Shown here piece after piece: positions 26,257 to 36,911 of a stretch of 64,000 nt of DNA. The notes beneath the pieces were generated by a model. That model searched no databases. It had not been told where the DNA came from and saw only the letters and a list, made by a program, of their open reading frames with translations. Every line of letters begins with the position of its first letter. Positions within the stretch are counted from its first letter, which is position 1. The stretch spans positions 1 through 64,000 of the forward strand of contig NZ_AKKA01000085.1 of assembly GCF_000282035.1 (NCBI RefSeq). Reading direction: 5' to 3'. The stretch comes from Rhizobium sp. CF122. Lineage in GTDB: Bacteria; Pseudomonadota; Alphaproteobacteria; Rhizobiales; Rhizobiaceae. The translations under genes and the position numbers were made by a program.

Positions 26257-27375
26257 TTAGACCCGCATCGGCATCAGCACGTAGAGAGCGTCGTCGCCGG
26301 TCGTGTCGCGAATGAGCGTCGGCGAGCCGGCATCGGCAAGCAGGAAGATCGCCTCATCGCCGGAAAGCTGCGCCGTAATGTCGAGCAGATATTTCGCATT
26401 GAAGCCGATTTCCATCGAGTCGGTATCGTAGCCGACCGCGACTTCCTCCGTCGCGCTGCCGGAATCCGGATTGTTGACGGTGAGCAGCAGTTGACCGTCG
26501 GAGAGCGCGAGCTTGACGGCGCGGCCACGCTCCGAGGAGATCGTCGAGACACGGTCGACGGCTTGCGCAAACGTCGTGCAATCGACGCGCATTTCCTTGT
26601 CGTTATTGGTCGGAATGACGCGCTGGTAATCCGGGAAGGTGCCGTCGATCAACTTCGAGGTCATGACGATCGAGCCGATACTGAGTCGGAGCTTAGCGTC
26701 GGAAACCTCGACGGTCACGATCGCATCCGGCACATCGACAAGCTTCTGCAGTTCGCCCACGGTCTTGCGCGGGATGATGATGCCGGGCATGCCTTCCGAG
26801 CCCGATGGCGCATTCACGTCGGCGCGGGCGAGGCGGTGGCCGTCGGTTGCGACGGCGCGCAACTTCAGGTCGCCCTTGCTCTCGATCGTGTGGAAGAAGA
26901 TGCCGTTGAGGTAGTAGCGGGTTTCCTCGGTCGAGATCGCGAACTGCGTGCGATCGATCAGCATCTTGAGGTCGGTCGCCTTCAGCTTGAAGGTATGGCT
27001 GAAGGTGCCGGCGGTGAGATCCGGGAAGTCAGATTCCGGCAGGCACTGCAGCGAGAACTTCGAGCGGCCGGACTGAACCGTCATCGAGCCGCCGTCGGTA
27101 CTGGTCGCCAGCAGGACTTCGGAGCCGTCCGGCAGCTTGCGCACGATGTCGTAAAGAAGATGGGCAGGAACGGTCGTGGCACCAGCCTGTTCGACATTGG
27201 CGGGGGTCGCTTCGGTCACTTCGAGATCGAGATCGGTCGCCTTCATGTCGAGGTTCTGGCCCTCGGCGCGCAGCAGGATGTTGGACAGGATCGGGATCGT
27301 GTTCCGGCGTTCGACCACGCGATGCACGTGGTTCAGCGACTTCAAAAGGTTGGACCGCTCAATTGTAATACGCAT
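26257..27375 (-). CDS. dnaN: DNA polymerase III beta subunit (sliding clamp)
   Basis: 372 residues, standard clamp length. Forms the ring dimer that holds DNA polymerase III on DNA. Starts MRITIERSNLLKSLNHVHRVVERRNTIPILSN, with three clamp domains; the middle contains TQFAISTEETRYYLNGIFFH and RLARADVNAP, and the C terminus is the family ending YVLMPMRV. In Rhizobiales dnaN is separate from dnaA, so it does not mark oriC. 252 bases separate it from the divergent rsmI. Confidence 0.97.
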   Translation of the reverse strand: MRITIERSNLLKSLNHVHRVVERRNTIPILSNILLRAEGQNLDMKATDLDLEVTEATPANVEQAGATTVPAHLLYDIVRKLPDGSEVLLATSTDGGSMTVQSGRSKFSLQCLPESDFPDLTAGTFSHTFKLKATDLKMLIDRTQFAISTEETRYYLNGIFFHTIESKGDLKLRAVATDGHRLARADVNAPSGSEGMPGIIIPRKTVGELQKLVDVPDAIVTVEVSDAKLRLSIGSIVMTSKLIDGTFPDYQRVIPTNNDKEMRVDCTTFAQAVDRVSTISSERGRAVKLALSDGQLLLTVNNPDSGSATEEVAVGYDTDSMEIGFNAKYLLDITAQLSGDEAIFLLADAGSPTLIRDTTGDDALYVLMPMRV

Positions 27376-27627
27376 GGGATGCTACCGCTTTCGACCGTTA
27401 CTGCTTGAGCGCACATGTTGCGCGCCGCAAGGAATGCTTTTGCCCAAGAGGGACCAGAGAGTGGACAGGCAAAATGGCAGGAATTTGCGATCGATTGCAA
27501 GAGGTACCAGCGGAAGCGTCAATGCAATTGCCGTTTTCCCGTGCAATGCTCACAGAAATCGCAGCGGCCTTGCCGAACTGCAAGGCCTCGCCCATAAAGG
27601 CGCGAAGCCAAAGAAAGTGAAACTATC

Positions 27628-28537
<910 letters not shown>

Positions 28538-28548
<11 letters not shown>

Positions 28549-28900
28549 GGCCAACGACCGCCGCAAGGCGCTTGGCCGGGGCCATGTCTCCGAGTATCTG
28601 GCTGCTCTTTATCTCATGCTCAAGGGCTATCGCATCGTCGCACTGGGCTATCGCACCAAGCTCGGCGAGATCGACATTATTGCACGCAAGCGCAATCTGG
28701 CGATTTTCGTGGAAGTGAAGGCGCGCCGTGACCACATGAGCGCCATCGACGCCGTGTCGCCAACGGCGCAAAACCGCATCAGAGCTGCCAGTGATCTGTG
28801 GTTGGCGAGGCAACGCGATTATGCTGTGCTTTCGTAGCGTTACGACATCGTGGCCATCCTGCCTGGCCGCCTGCCGCGGCATTTTCCGAATGCCTTCTAA
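28538..28900 (+). pseudogene. yraN: YraN family (UPF0102) nuclease-like protein with in-frame amber stop
   Basis: The frame starts at ATG 28538 inside rsmI and shows the YraN pattern: GHVSEYLAALYLMLKGYRIVALGYRTKLGEIDII and FVEVKARRDH (D-ExK nuclease-like core). It stops at TAG (28835-28837) after 99 residues. Reading on through gives RYDIVAILPGRLPRHFPNAF and a natural TAA at 28898-28900, which is the normal C terminus of this family (about 120 residues). The stop replaces what should be a Trp codon (TGG to TAG). The nuclease-like core is retained, so the shortened protein may or may not function. Confidence 0.8.
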
Positions 28901-28932
28901 TGTGGATTGCAATCGCGTGCAAAAAGGTATCG

Positions 28933-28950
28933 ATGTAACACTCCTGTCAT
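28933..28950 (+). promoter_or_regulatory. Pho box (putative PhoB binding site) upstream of ugpB
   Basis: Two 7-base half sites with the 11-base period of the Pho box: ATGTAAC (28933-28939), four bases, then CTGTCAT (28944-28950), the second a perfect match to the consensus half site. It lies 76 bases upstream of ugpB. ugp operons are known members of the phosphate-starvation regulon in several bacteria, including rhizobia. Confidence 0.65.
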
Positions 28951-29025
28951 CAAATCATTAAGGAGGCGTCATGGAAGGCCTCTATTGCACTCCTCACCCC
29001 AACAACTGGTGGAGAGGGATTAGCC

Positions 29026-30324
29026 ATGTTCAAGAAAATTTCGATGGCGACTGTGGCCGTAAGCTTTTCGGCATCGTCGTCCTTTGCTGCGACCAACATC
29101 ACGTGGTGGCACGGCATGGGCGGCCGCAACGGCGAAGTCATCAATGAGGTTGCACAGAAGTTCAACGCTTCGCAGTCCGCCTGCGCCCTGACCCCGGTCA
29201 GCAAGGGTACCTACGAAGAAGCGCTTGCTGCCGGCATCGCTGCCTTCCGCTCCGGCGAACAGCCGAACATCCTCCAGGTCTTCGACGCGGGTGCTGCAAC
29301 CATCATCAACGCCAAGGGCGCCGTCGTTCCGGCCGAAGACCTGATCAAGGACGCCGGCTACAAGTTCGACCGCAATGCCTTCATTCCGGGTGTTCGCTAT
29401 TTCTACGCTGCTGCTGACGGCAAGTTCGTCGGCATGCCCTTCAACTCTTCCGCGCCGATCATGTACACCAATCCGGAAGCGCTGAAGAAGGCTGGCGTCG
29501 AAGCCCCGAAGACCTGGGAAGAATTCGAGGCGATCGCTCCGAAGCTCAAGGCTGCAGGCTACATCCCGCTCGTCCAGTCGCAGCTGACCTGGGAGTTCAC
29601 CGAGAACTTCTTCTCGCGCAACAACATTCAGTTCGCCACCAACAACAACGGCTACGACAGCGTCGTCGACACCAAGCTCAAGGTCACCGATCCGAACCTC
29701 ATCATGATGTTCGACAAGCTGAAGGCCTGGTCCGACGAAGGCTACTTCAAGTACTACGGCGCCGGCTGGGCCGACAACCAGAAGCCCTTCGAAGAAGGCA
29801 AGGTCGCTCTCTGGATCGGTTCCTCGGGTTCCTTCGGCGGTCTGAAGAAGACGGCAACGATGTCCTTCTCGGCAACCTTCCTGCCCTACTGGGGTTCGAT
29901 CAAGGGCGCTGGCACCCATAGCTTCATCGGCGGCGCCGCACTCTTTGCCATGTCCGGCAAGTCGGCTGAAGAGAACAAGTGCGTTGCGGACTTCTTCCAG
30001 TTCCTGACCTCGCCCGAGATCCAGAAGTTCTACCACCAGGCAACCGGCTACGTCGCCATCACCGAGGCAGCTTACGAGCTCGCCAAGAAGGAAGGCTACT
30101 ACGACAAGGAGCCGGCGGCCGAAGTCGGCATCAAGCAGCTGAAGCTCGAAGACGGCGAGTGGTCGAAGGGCTATCGCCTCGGCTTCTATCCGCAGATCCG
30201 CGAAATCATGGAACGCGAATACGGCCGTATCTTCTCGGGCGAAACCTCCGTCAAGGACGCTTTCGATACCATCGAGAAGGAAGGCAACCAGCTCCTCGAG
30301 CGTTTTGCCAAGACTGCCGGCTGA
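29026..30324 (+). CDS. ugpB: sn-Glycerol-3-phosphate ABC transporter, periplasmic binding protein
   Basis: 432 residues with signal peptide (MFKKISMATVAVSFSASSSFAA). Close to E. coli UgpB throughout: ITWWHGMGGRNGEVINE, YEEALAAGIAAFRSGEQPNILQVFD, MPFNSSAPIMYTN and HQATGYVAITEAAYELAKKEG, ending GNQLLERFAKTAG. UgpB captures glycerol-3-phosphate and its diesters in the periplasm as phosphate sources. First gene of ugpBAEC behind a Pho box; the start has GGAGAGG upstream. A hairpin follows in the gap to ugpA. Confidence 0.92.
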   Translation: MFKKISMATVAVSFSASSSFAATNITWWHGMGGRNGEVINEVAQKFNASQSACALTPVSKGTYEEALAAGIAAFRSGEQPNILQVFDAGAATIINAKGAVVPAEDLIKDAGYKFDRNAFIPGVRYFYAAADGKFVGMPFNSSAPIMYTNPEALKKAGVEAPKTWEEFEAIAPKLKAAGYIPLVQSQLTWEFTENFFSRNNIQFATNNNGYDSVVDTKLKVTDPNLIMMFDKLKAWSDEGYFKYYGAGWADNQKPFEEGKVALWIGSSGSFGGLKKTATMSFSATFLPYWGSIKGAGTHSFIGGAALFAMSGKSAEENKCVADFFQFLTSPEIQKFYHQATGYVAITEAAYELAKKEGYYDKEPAAEVGIKQLKLEDGEWSKGYRLGFYPQIREIMEREYGRIFSGETSVKDAFDTIEKEGNQLLERFAKTAG

Positions 30325-30346
30325 TAAAGCCCATTGCTGAAAACCA

Positions 30347-30379
30347 CGGTTCCGGAGGCGCTCGCCGTCTCCGGAACCG
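30347..30379 (+). other. Intercistronic hairpin between ugpB and ugpA
   Basis: Perfect 11-bp arms CGGTTCCGGAG (30347-30357) and CTCCGGAACCG (30369-30379) around an 11-base loop, with no long T-tract after it. Such hairpins after binding-protein genes commonly protect the upstream message or cause partial termination, giving more UgpB than permease. Confidence 0.75.
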
Positions 30380-30399
30380 CTTTGCAAAAAGGTCCCGCC

Positions 30400-31281
30400 A
30401 TGAAGCGCGTGCAGTTTTCGTCGCCGACGCTGCCTTATCTCTTCCTGCTGCCGCAGATGGCGGTCATCTTTATTTTCTTCTACTGGCCGTCCGTTCAGGC
30501 GGTGAAGTCCTCGTTCTTCCTGGAAGACCCGTTCGGCTTCGGCTCCAGCTTCGTCGGCTTCGACAATTACAAGGGCGTTCTCGAAAGCGCCGAGTACCGC
30601 TCGATTGCTGGCTTCACAGCCATTTTCACGGCACTCGTCACTTTCTTCTCGCTGTCGCTAGGCTTGCTTCTCGCCGTCAAGGCCGATGCCGTCATCCGCG
30701 GCAGCTCGACCTACAAAACATTGCTGATTTCGGCCTACGCGATCGCCCCGCCGGTCGCCGGCCTGATCGGCATGATGTTCTTCGACCAGCACATCGGTCC
30801 CTTCGTGCGTTTCGCTGCCCTGTTCGGCTGGGACATGAAGATCGGTCTCAATTATTTCGACACGGCGTTTGCGATGGTGGTCGTCTCCGTCTGGAAACAG
30901 ATCCCGTACAATTTCATCTTCTTTCTGTCGGGCCTTCAGGGGATTCCCGTTTCCGTTCGCGAGGCTGCGGCGCTCGACTGCCGCTCGGGTTTCCGCCGGT
31001 TCTGGACCGTCATCCTGCCGCTCTTGGCACCGACCGCCGTCTTCCTCTTCGTCATCAACGTCACCTATTCGCTCTTCGATACTTTCGGCATCGTCGACGT
31101 GATGGTGAAGGACAAGGCCGCCAACAACCCGATCACGCTCGTCTACAAGGTCTACATGGATGGCTTCCGCGGCAACGACCTCGGCGGCTCCTCGGCCCAG
31201 TCGGTGATCCTGATGATCGTCGTCTTCGTGTTGACCGTCTTCCAGTTCCGCTTCCTTGAGCGGCGCGTTCACTACAATTGA
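30400..31281 (+). CDS. ugpA: Glycerol-3-phosphate ABC transporter, permease UgpA
   Basis: 293 residues from ATG 30400 (AAAAAGG upstream; the longer frame includes the hairpin and is rejected). Six membrane helices, beginning LPYLFLLPQMAVIFIFFYWP. The permease EAA loop is present: VREAAALDCRSGFRRFWTVILPLLAP. Length and start match UgpA (295 in E. coli). Inner membrane, pairs with UgpE. Confidence 0.92.
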   Translation: MKRVQFSSPTLPYLFLLPQMAVIFIFFYWPSVQAVKSSFFLEDPFGFGSSFVGFDNYKGVLESAEYRSIAGFTAIFTALVTFFSLSLGLLLAVKADAVIRGSSTYKTLLISAYAIAPPVAGLIGMMFFDQHIGPFVRFAALFGWDMKIGLNYFDTAFAMVVVSVWKQIPYNFIFFLSGLQGIPVSVREAAALDCRSGFRRFWTVILPLLAPTAVFLFVINVTYSLFDTFGIVDVMVKDKAANNPITLVYKVYMDGFRGNDLGGSSAQSVILMIVVFVLTVFQFRFLERRVHYN

Positions 31282-31290
31282 GGAGCGGGA

Positions 31291-32133
31291 ATGTACCGTC
31301 TCAAGATAGTCGATCACATCATCCTGCTTCTCGGCGTCTTCGTCATGATGGCGCCTGTCGTCGTTGCCTTCTTCACCTCGACGCACGATGCCGCCGAGAT
31401 CCATCGGCAAGGTTTGACCCTCACCTGGGGCAACCATTTCGCCGAGACCTACAGCACCGTGCTCAATCGCGAAGGCGGCTTCACCGGGCAGGTGACCGGG
31501 ACGCGTATGCTGATGAACTCGTTGATCCTCGGCATCGGCTTTGCCGTCGGCAAGATCATCCTGTCGATGCTCGCCGCCTATGCGATCGTCTACTTCCGTT
31601 TCCGGCTCGGAACGCTGTTCTTCTGGATGATCTTCACGACGCTGCTGCTGCCGCTCGAAGTCCGCATCCTTCCCTCTTACGAGGTGATGCACCAGCTGCA
31701 CCTGATCAACACCTATACCGGCATGATCGTGCCGCTGCTGGCATCGGCAACCGGCACCTTCTATTTCCGGCAGTTCTTCAAATCGATCCCGGACGAGTTG
31801 CTGGAAGCGGCGCGTATCGATGGCGCCGGTCCGATCAAGTTCTTCTTCGACGTGATCGTGCCGCTTTCGAAGACGATGGTGGCCGCCATCTTCATCATCA
31901 TGTTCGTCTATGGCTGGAACCAGTATCTCTGGCCGATGCTGATGACCAACGACGAGAGCTTCTACACGCTGGTGCGCGGCATTAAGCAGATTCTGCTGGT
32001 CTGGGTCGGCGCGCAGATCCCCGACTACAACGAAGCCTTCGCCATCGCGATTCTCGCGATGCTGCCGCCTGTCATCATCGTCGTGGTGTTCCAGCGCTGG
32101 TTCATCAAGGGCCTCACCGAAAGCGACAAGTAA
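31291..32133 (+). CDS. ugpE: Glycerol-3-phosphate ABC transporter, permease UgpE
   Basis: 280 residues with GAGGAG before the ATG. Six membrane helices; EAA loop at [25 protein letters not shown]. Typical UgpE features are [27 protein letters not shown] and [18 protein letters not shown]. coli UgpE has 281 residues. It starts nine bases after ugpA and is followed by ugpC after 11 bases. Confidence 0.92.
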   Translation: MYRLKIVDHIILLLGVFVMMAPVVVAFFTSTHDAAEIHRQGLTLTWGNHFAETYSTVLNREGGFTGQVTGTRMLMNSLILGIGFAVGKIILSMLAAYAIVYFRFRLGTLFFWMIFTTLLLPLEVRILPSYEVMHQLHLINTYTGMIVPLLASATGTFYFRQFFKSIPDELLEAARIDGAGPIKFFFDVIVPLSKTMVAAIFIIMFVYGWNQYLWPMLMTNDESFYTLVRGIKQILLVWVGAQIPDYNEAFAIAILAMLPPVIIVVVFQRWFIKGLTESDK

Positions 32134-32144
32134 AGGAAACGCCG

Positions 32145-33242
32145 ATGGCCGCCATCGAAATCAATCAGGTCTCCAAGATCTATACCGGGGACGTGCATGC
32201 GGTGAAATCCGTGAACATCGACATCAAGGACGGTGAGTTCATCGTCCTCGTCGGCCCCTCCGGCTGCGGAAAGTCGACGCTTCTGCGCATGGTCGCCGGG
32301 TTGGAGGAAATCTCCAAGGGCGAGGTGAAGATCGGCAACCGCGTCGTCAACAAGGTCGACCCCGCCGAACGCGACATCGCCATGGTGTTTCAGAACTATG
32401 CGCTCTATCCGCACATGACGGTCTACGACAACCTCGCTTACGGCCTGCGCAACCGCAAGACGCCGAAGGCCGAGATCGATGCCCGCGTCGCTGAAGCGGC
32501 CCGCATGCTGCAGCTCGAAGCCTATCTCGAGCGCAAGCCGCGCGCCCTTTCCGGCGGCCAGCGTCAGCGCGTCGCCATGGGCCGCGCCATCGTCCGCAAG
32601 CCCGCCGCCTTCCTGTTCGACGAGCCGCTCTCGAACCTCGATGCAAAGCTGCGCGTCTCGATGCGCGGCGAGATCAAGCGGCTGCAGCGCCGTCTCGGCA
32701 CCACCTCGATCTACGTCACCCACGATCAGCTGGAGGCGATGACACTCGCCGATCGGCTGGTCGTTCTCAACGGCGGCGAGATCGAGCAGATCGGCGCGCC
32801 ACTCGACGTGTACCACACCCCAGCGTCGACCTTCGTCGCGAGCTTCATCGGCTCCCCGGCGATGAATCTGCTGCAGGGCGAGCTGCATGGCGACAAGCTT
32901 GCACTGGGCCCGAACCTGATCGACCTTGGCGGTCATGCACCTGCATCCGGATCTGTCACCGTCGGTATTCGCGCCGAGGACCTGCGCCTCGCAAGCCCTG
33001 GCGAACATGCCATGACTGTTGCAGTGGACTATGTGGAAGAGCTCGGCTCCCAACGTCTCGTGCACGGAAATCTCGGCGATCAATCGCTGACGGCAGCCCT
33101 GTCTCCGGAGGCGGAATTAACGTCCGAACTGCGGCTGGTCGTGGGTGCCGAGAGACTGCATTTCTTCACTCACGACACCGGAAAGCGTATCGGCGGAACG
33201 GCTCTTCAACAGGCCATGGTGGCAAAGACGGAAATCGCCTAG
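32145..33242 (+). CDS. ugpC: Glycerol-3-phosphate ABC transporter, ATP-binding protein UgpC
   Basis: 365 residues. Nucleotide-binding domain with Walker [17 protein letters not shown]-loop [12 protein letters not shown], signature [15 protein letters not shown], Walker [16 protein letters not shown] and the H-loop [12 protein letters not shown]-terminal TOBE/OB regulatory domain follows, typical of the UgpC/MalK class. Energises uptake by UgpBAE. Last gene of the operon; it ends at the TAG near 33242 with 103 bases before the next gene. Confidence 0.93.
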   Translation: MAAIEINQVSKIYTGDVHAVKSVNIDIKDGEFIVLVGPSGCGKSTLLRMVAGLEEISKGEVKIGNRVVNKVDPAERDIAMVFQNYALYPHMTVYDNLAYGLRNRKTPKAEIDARVAEAARMLQLEAYLERKPRALSGGQRQRVAMGRAIVRKPAAFLFDEPLSNLDAKLRVSMRGEIKRLQRRLGTTSIYVTHDQLEAMTLADRLVVLNGGEIEQIGAPLDVYHTPASTFVASFIGSPAMNLLQGELHGDKLALGPNLIDLGGHAPASGSVTVGIRAEDLRLASPGEHAMTVAVDYVEELGSQRLVHGNLGDQSLTAALSPEAELTSELRLVVGAERLHFFTHDTGKRIGGTALQQAMVAKTEIA

Positions 33243-33345
33243 TCCTTTGGGCGTTGTGATCGTTCAAATTGTAGCCACTGCTTGTACGGTGCCTTTACGA
33301 CTCTCTGCTATCCCGACAAGGATCTAATAGCAGCGGGGGTTGCTC

Positions 33346-33855
33346 ATGGGTATGCAGATGATGCTGGCCAGTGTGGTCGCGATGGCCGCGCGGGTGGTGC
33401 CTTTTCCGAATCTGCCGCAACCGGCGGCAAAGACATTTGTGGCGAAGTCCGGCGACAACCTCGTCATGCACGCGACGCCGATCAATCCAGACTGGATCAT
33501 CAGCGGCGATCCGCAGGCACGCACCGGTGAGCATTCCCGCAGTAACGACGATGCAGCCTACACGGCGATCTGGGACTGCACGGCCGGCGAATTCCGTTGG
33601 TACTTCTACTGGGACGAAACGGTGATGATTCTTGACGGCGGCGTGCACATCCTCGCCGAGGATGGCACGGAGCGCACGCTGGAGGCCGGCGACGTTGCCT
33701 TCTTCGCGGCTGGCACCTGGGCGAGCTGGAGCGTCGACAATTACGTGCGCAAGGTCGCGTTCCTCAGGAAGCCGTTTCCGAAGCCAGTTGCGCTTGCCTA
33801 TCGGCTCCGCAGCCTGCTACGCGGCGACGCTCCCAAGAGCGGCATCGCGGCCTGA
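33346..33855 (+). CDS. Cupin domain protein (DUF861 type)
   Basis: 169 residues from ATG 33346. The C-terminal half is a single cupin: FRWYFYWDETVMILDGGVHILAEDGTERTLEAGDVAFFAAGTWASWSV, resembling the (S)-ureidoglycine aminohydrolase-like DUF861 family. The first 20 residues (MGMQMMLASVVAMAARVVPF) are hydrophobic and may be a membrane anchor or simply a buried helix. There is no clear link to the ugp genes before it or gshB after it. Confidence 0.8.
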   Translation: MGMQMMLASVVAMAARVVPFPNLPQPAAKTFVAKSGDNLVMHATPINPDWIISGDPQARTGEHSRSNDDAAYTAIWDCTAGEFRWYFYWDETVMILDGGVHILAEDGTERTLEAGDVAFFAAGTWASWSVDNYVRKVAFLRKPFPKPVALAYRLRSLLRGDAPKSGIAA

Positions 33856-33939
33856 AGATTTCGTCTCGCGACGCGAGCACGGCGTTGCTTTCGGGGCATC
33901 TGCAGCCTACATCTGTCCGGCATTAGCTAAGGGACGGAA

Positions 33940-34887
33940 ATGGCCAAGATCAAGAATGTAGCGGTCCAGATGGACCATGTCGCCGGCATCAATATTGCAG
34001 GGGATTCCACCTTCGCGATGAGCCTCGAAGCGCAGGCTCGCGGCTATAAACTCTTCCACTACACGCCCGAGCGACTGAGCTTCAGAGATGGGAATCTATA
34101 CGCCACCGTCGAGCCGATGGTGTTGCGCGACGTCAAGGGCGATCACTTCGAGCTCGGAGCGCCCGAACGTCTCGATCTGTCGACGATGGATGTGATCCTG
34201 CTGCGCCAGGACCCGCCGTTCGACATGGCCTATATCACCTCGACTCATCTGCTGGAGCGGATCCACCCGAAGACACTCGTCGTCAACGATCCGGCCTGGG
34301 TGCGGAACTCTCCCGAGAAGATCTTCGTCACCGAATTTGCCGATCTGATGCCGAAGACGCTGATCACGAAGGACGCGGGCGAAATCCGTCGTTTCCGGGA
34401 CGAGATGGGCGACATCATTTTGAAGCCGCTCTACGGCAATGGCGGCGCCGGCGTGTTCCACTCGACCAGGGACGACCGCAACCTATCGTCGCTGCTCGAA
34501 ATGTTCGGACAACTGTTCCGCGAACCCTTCATCGCGCAGCAGTACCTTCCCGACGTCCGCAAGGGCGACAAGCGCATCCTGCTTGTCGATGGCGAGCCGG
34601 TCGGTGCCATCAATCGCGTCCCCGCCGAGCACGACAGTCGTTCCAACATGCATGTCGGCGGACGTGCCGAGGCAACCGAACTGACGGCACGCGAAATCGA
34701 AATCTGCAAGCGCATCGGCCCTGCGCTTAGGGAACGCGGCTTCCTCTTTGTCGGCATCGATGTCATCGGCGACTATATGACGGAGATCAACGTCACGTCG
34801 CCGACAGGTATTCGTGAAGTGCGCAAGTTCGGCGGCGCCGATATTGCCGCTCTGCTTTGGGACGCGATTGAGCGGAAGCGCGTCTAG
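33940..34887 (+). CDS. gshB: Glutathione synthetase
   Basis: 315 residues, full length. Joins gamma-glutamylcysteine and glycine with ATP. ATP-grasp features: [19 protein letters not shown] at the start, [24 protein letters not shown] in the glycine-rich loop, [20 protein letters not shown] and [20 protein letters not shown] at the metal site. In Rhizobiaceae it normally follows yraN directly; here 5 kb with ugpBAEC and the cupin gene lie between. The comM remnant follows downstream. Confidence 0.95.
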   Translation: MAKIKNVAVQMDHVAGINIAGDSTFAMSLEAQARGYKLFHYTPERLSFRDGNLYATVEPMVLRDVKGDHFELGAPERLDLSTMDVILLRQDPPFDMAYITSTHLLERIHPKTLVVNDPAWVRNSPEKIFVTEFADLMPKTLITKDAGEIRRFRDEMGDIILKPLYGNGGAGVFHSTRDDRNLSSLLEMFGQLFREPFIAQQYLPDVRKGDKRILLVDGEPVGAINRVPAEHDSRSNMHVGGRAEATELTAREIEICKRIGPALRERGFLFVGIDVIGDYMTEINVTSPTGIREVRKFGGADIAALLWDAIERKRV

Positions 34888-35035
34888 CGCTCCTTGGCGG
34901 CATGGCTTCGTGCGGCGAGGACGGTTTTCGCAGTGACAACTCGCCTCTGAATGATCACGGATCCTGTCGATCCGGGTGCACCGCCTATTTTATGATTCAT
35001 TCGGTAGCCGGACAACTATCAGGCGGAAGACTTTC

Positions 35036-35766
35036 GGATCGCAGCCCTTCCGGACCCCGCATCATTCGGCGAAGATGGCCGCCCTGGTGGGAGGCGGCTT
35101 GCGCGCGAGGCCGGGCGAGGCGTCGCTCGCCCACCATGGCGTGCTGTTCCTTGATGAGTTTCCTGAGTTTTCGCCGCAGGCGCTCGATGCCCTGCGGCAA
35201 CCGCTGGAGACGGGCGAATGCATCATCGCCCGCGCCAATCGTGCGGCCTATCCCGCCAACATCCAGCTCGTCGCAGCCATGAACCCCTGCCGCTGCGGCA
35301 TGGCGGGCGAACCCGGTCATAGCTGCGCGCGGCCCACGCTGCATGACGGACTACCAGGCGCGAATATCAGGCCCGCCAATGGATCGCATATGTGCCTGCC
35401 GTCTCTGCCGTCGATCTTATCCGACCGATGCCTGCCGAAAGGAGCGCGGATATCGGCCGCCGCGTTGCCCGTGCACGTGACATTCAGCGAAACCGCTTTG
35501 AAGCAGTCGGACTCGGAGGCATCGGCACAAACGCTCGGTGTTCGACCGCCATGATCGAGAAATACGCCGCACCGGATGCTGCTGGCCAGCAGTTGCTCCG
35601 CGACGCGGCCGGGAAAATGAAGTTCTCGGCGCGAGGCTACTATCGTGTGCTGAATGTGGCGCGCACCTTGGCCGATCTCGATGGCAACGAGACCGTAGGC
35701 CGCATTCACCTTGCCGAGGCGATTTCCTATCGAATCGCCGGCGAGCGGCTGACGATAGCCGCCTGA
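35036..35766 (+). pseudogene. comM: comM (YifB, Mg-chelatase-like AAA+ ATPase), truncated and frameshifted
   Basis: Only the C-terminal half of this roughly 510-residue protein remains. First frame: GSQPFRTPHHSAKMAALVGGGLRARPGEASLAHHGVLFLDEFPEFSPQ (Walker B region) and NPCRCGMAGEPGHSCAR. At about 35325 the frame shifts: the next frame gives GPRCMTDYQARISGPPMDRI, then a small deletion near 35390 moves to the frame that continues VPAVSAVDLIRP and ends FSARGYYRVLNVARTLADLDG...IAGERLTIAA at 35766. The N-terminal Lon-like part and Walker A are gone. Intact ComM helps branch migration in natural transformation. Confidence 0.85.
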
Positions 35767-35770
35767 AACG

Positions 35771-35792
35771 AAAAGGGGCGCCGAGGCGCCCC
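35771..35792 (-). terminator. Rho-independent terminator of cysK
   Basis: On the minus strand the 8-bp stem GGGGCGCC / GGCGCCCC (35775-35792) with a 2-base apex is followed by TTTT then CGTTT (35771-35774 and beyond). It stands 24 bases after the cysK stop codon. Confidence 0.8.
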
Positions 35793-35815
35793 AGGTTCAT
35801 TCAGGATGAGGGCGT

Positions 35816-36778
35816 TCAGTTGCCGAGGCCGTCGAACAGTGCGGTCGAGAGATAGCGTTCGGCAAAAGACGGAATGATGACGACGAGATTCTTTCCCGCA
35901 TTCTCCTCGCGGCTGCCGACCGCGATGGCCGCGGCCAGTGCTGCGCCGGAGGAAATGCCAACGGGCACGCCTTCGAGCTTGGCAACCTCGCGGGCAAGTT
36001 CCAGCGCCTCGAGACTGCTCACAGTGATGATCTCGTCGTAGATGTGCGTATCGAGGATTGCCGGCGCAAAGCCGGCGCCAATGCCCTGAATCTTGTGAGG
36101 TCCCGGCTGGCCGCCGGAAAGAACCGGCGATTCCGCCGGCTCGACAGCGACCACCTTGATGCCGGGCTTCTTCGACTTCAGCACCTGTCCCGCCCCGGTG
36201 ATGGTGCCGCCGGTGCCGATGCCGGCAACCAGGATGTCGACCGCACCCTCGGTATCGTTCCAGATCTCTTCGGCTGTCGTGCGGCGATGGATTTCTGGGT
36301 TGGCCGGGTTCTCGAACTGTTGCGGGATGATGGCATCCGGGAGCGTCGCAGCCAGTTCCTCGGCCTTCGCGATCGCGCCCTTCATGCCCTTCGGGCCCTC
36401 GGTCAGAACGAGCTCGGCGCCGAGCAGCGCCAGCATCTTGCGGCGCTCGACGGACATCGTTTCCGGCATCGTCAGGATCAACTTGTATCCCTTGGCGGCC
36501 GCAGCAAAGGCGAGCGCAATTCCGGTATTGCCGGATGTCGGCTCGATCAGGGTTGTTTTGCCAGGCGAAATCTTGCCCTGGGACTCCAGCGACTCGATCA
36601 TGGCAACGCCGATACGGTCCTTGACGGAAGCAATCGGATTGAAGAATTCCAGCTTGGCGAGCAGGTTTGCCTTTACGCCCTTCGCCTTGGCGAGCTTGTC
36701 GAGCCGCACGATCGGCGTGTCGCCGATGGTTTCGGTGATCGAGGAATAGATACGGCCACGGCCCGGTTTCTTCGACAT
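35816..36778 (-). CDS. cysK: Cysteine synthase A (O-acetylserine sulfhydrylase)
   Basis: 320 residues starting [24 protein letters not shown] at ATG 36778, with GGGAGAG upstream; the frame open to 36820 has no ribosome site. PLP fold type II: catalytic Lys in [11 protein letters not shown], the substrate loop [11 protein letters not shown] and phosphate-binding [12 protein letters not shown]. Makes cysteine from O-acetylserine and sulfide. Standard length. Terminator directly downstream. Confidence 0.95.
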   Translation of the reverse strand: MSKKPGRGRIYSSITETIGDTPIVRLDKLAKAKGVKANLLAKLEFFNPIASVKDRIGVAMIESLESQGKISPGKTTLIEPTSGNTGIALAFAAAAKGYKLILTMPETMSVERRKMLALLGAELVLTEGPKGMKGAIAKAEELAATLPDAIIPQQFENPANPEIHRRTTAEEIWNDTEGAVDILVAGIGTGGTITGAGQVLKSKKPGIKVVAVEPAESPVLSGGQPGPHKIQGIGAGFAPAILDTHIYDEIITVSSLEALELAREVAKLEGVPVGISSGAALAAAIAVGSREENAGKNLVVIIPSFAERYLSTALFDGLGN

Positions 36779-36911
36779 TCGGCTCTCCCTTGATGAAATG
36801 TGCGGAGAGAATAGGGTCAAAGGCGGCCGGAGACCAGTGTGGCATCACTCGCGCGAAGGCGCCTTCGGAGAAAAAATCCTTTGAAAACCGACCTTTGCCG
36901 AACGAACTTTT

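Noticed and set aside
26257-27375. dnaN as a sign of the chromosome origin
   Set aside because: In Rhizobiales dnaN is separate from dnaA and parAB, and no DnaA-box cluster or dnaA gene is seen here.
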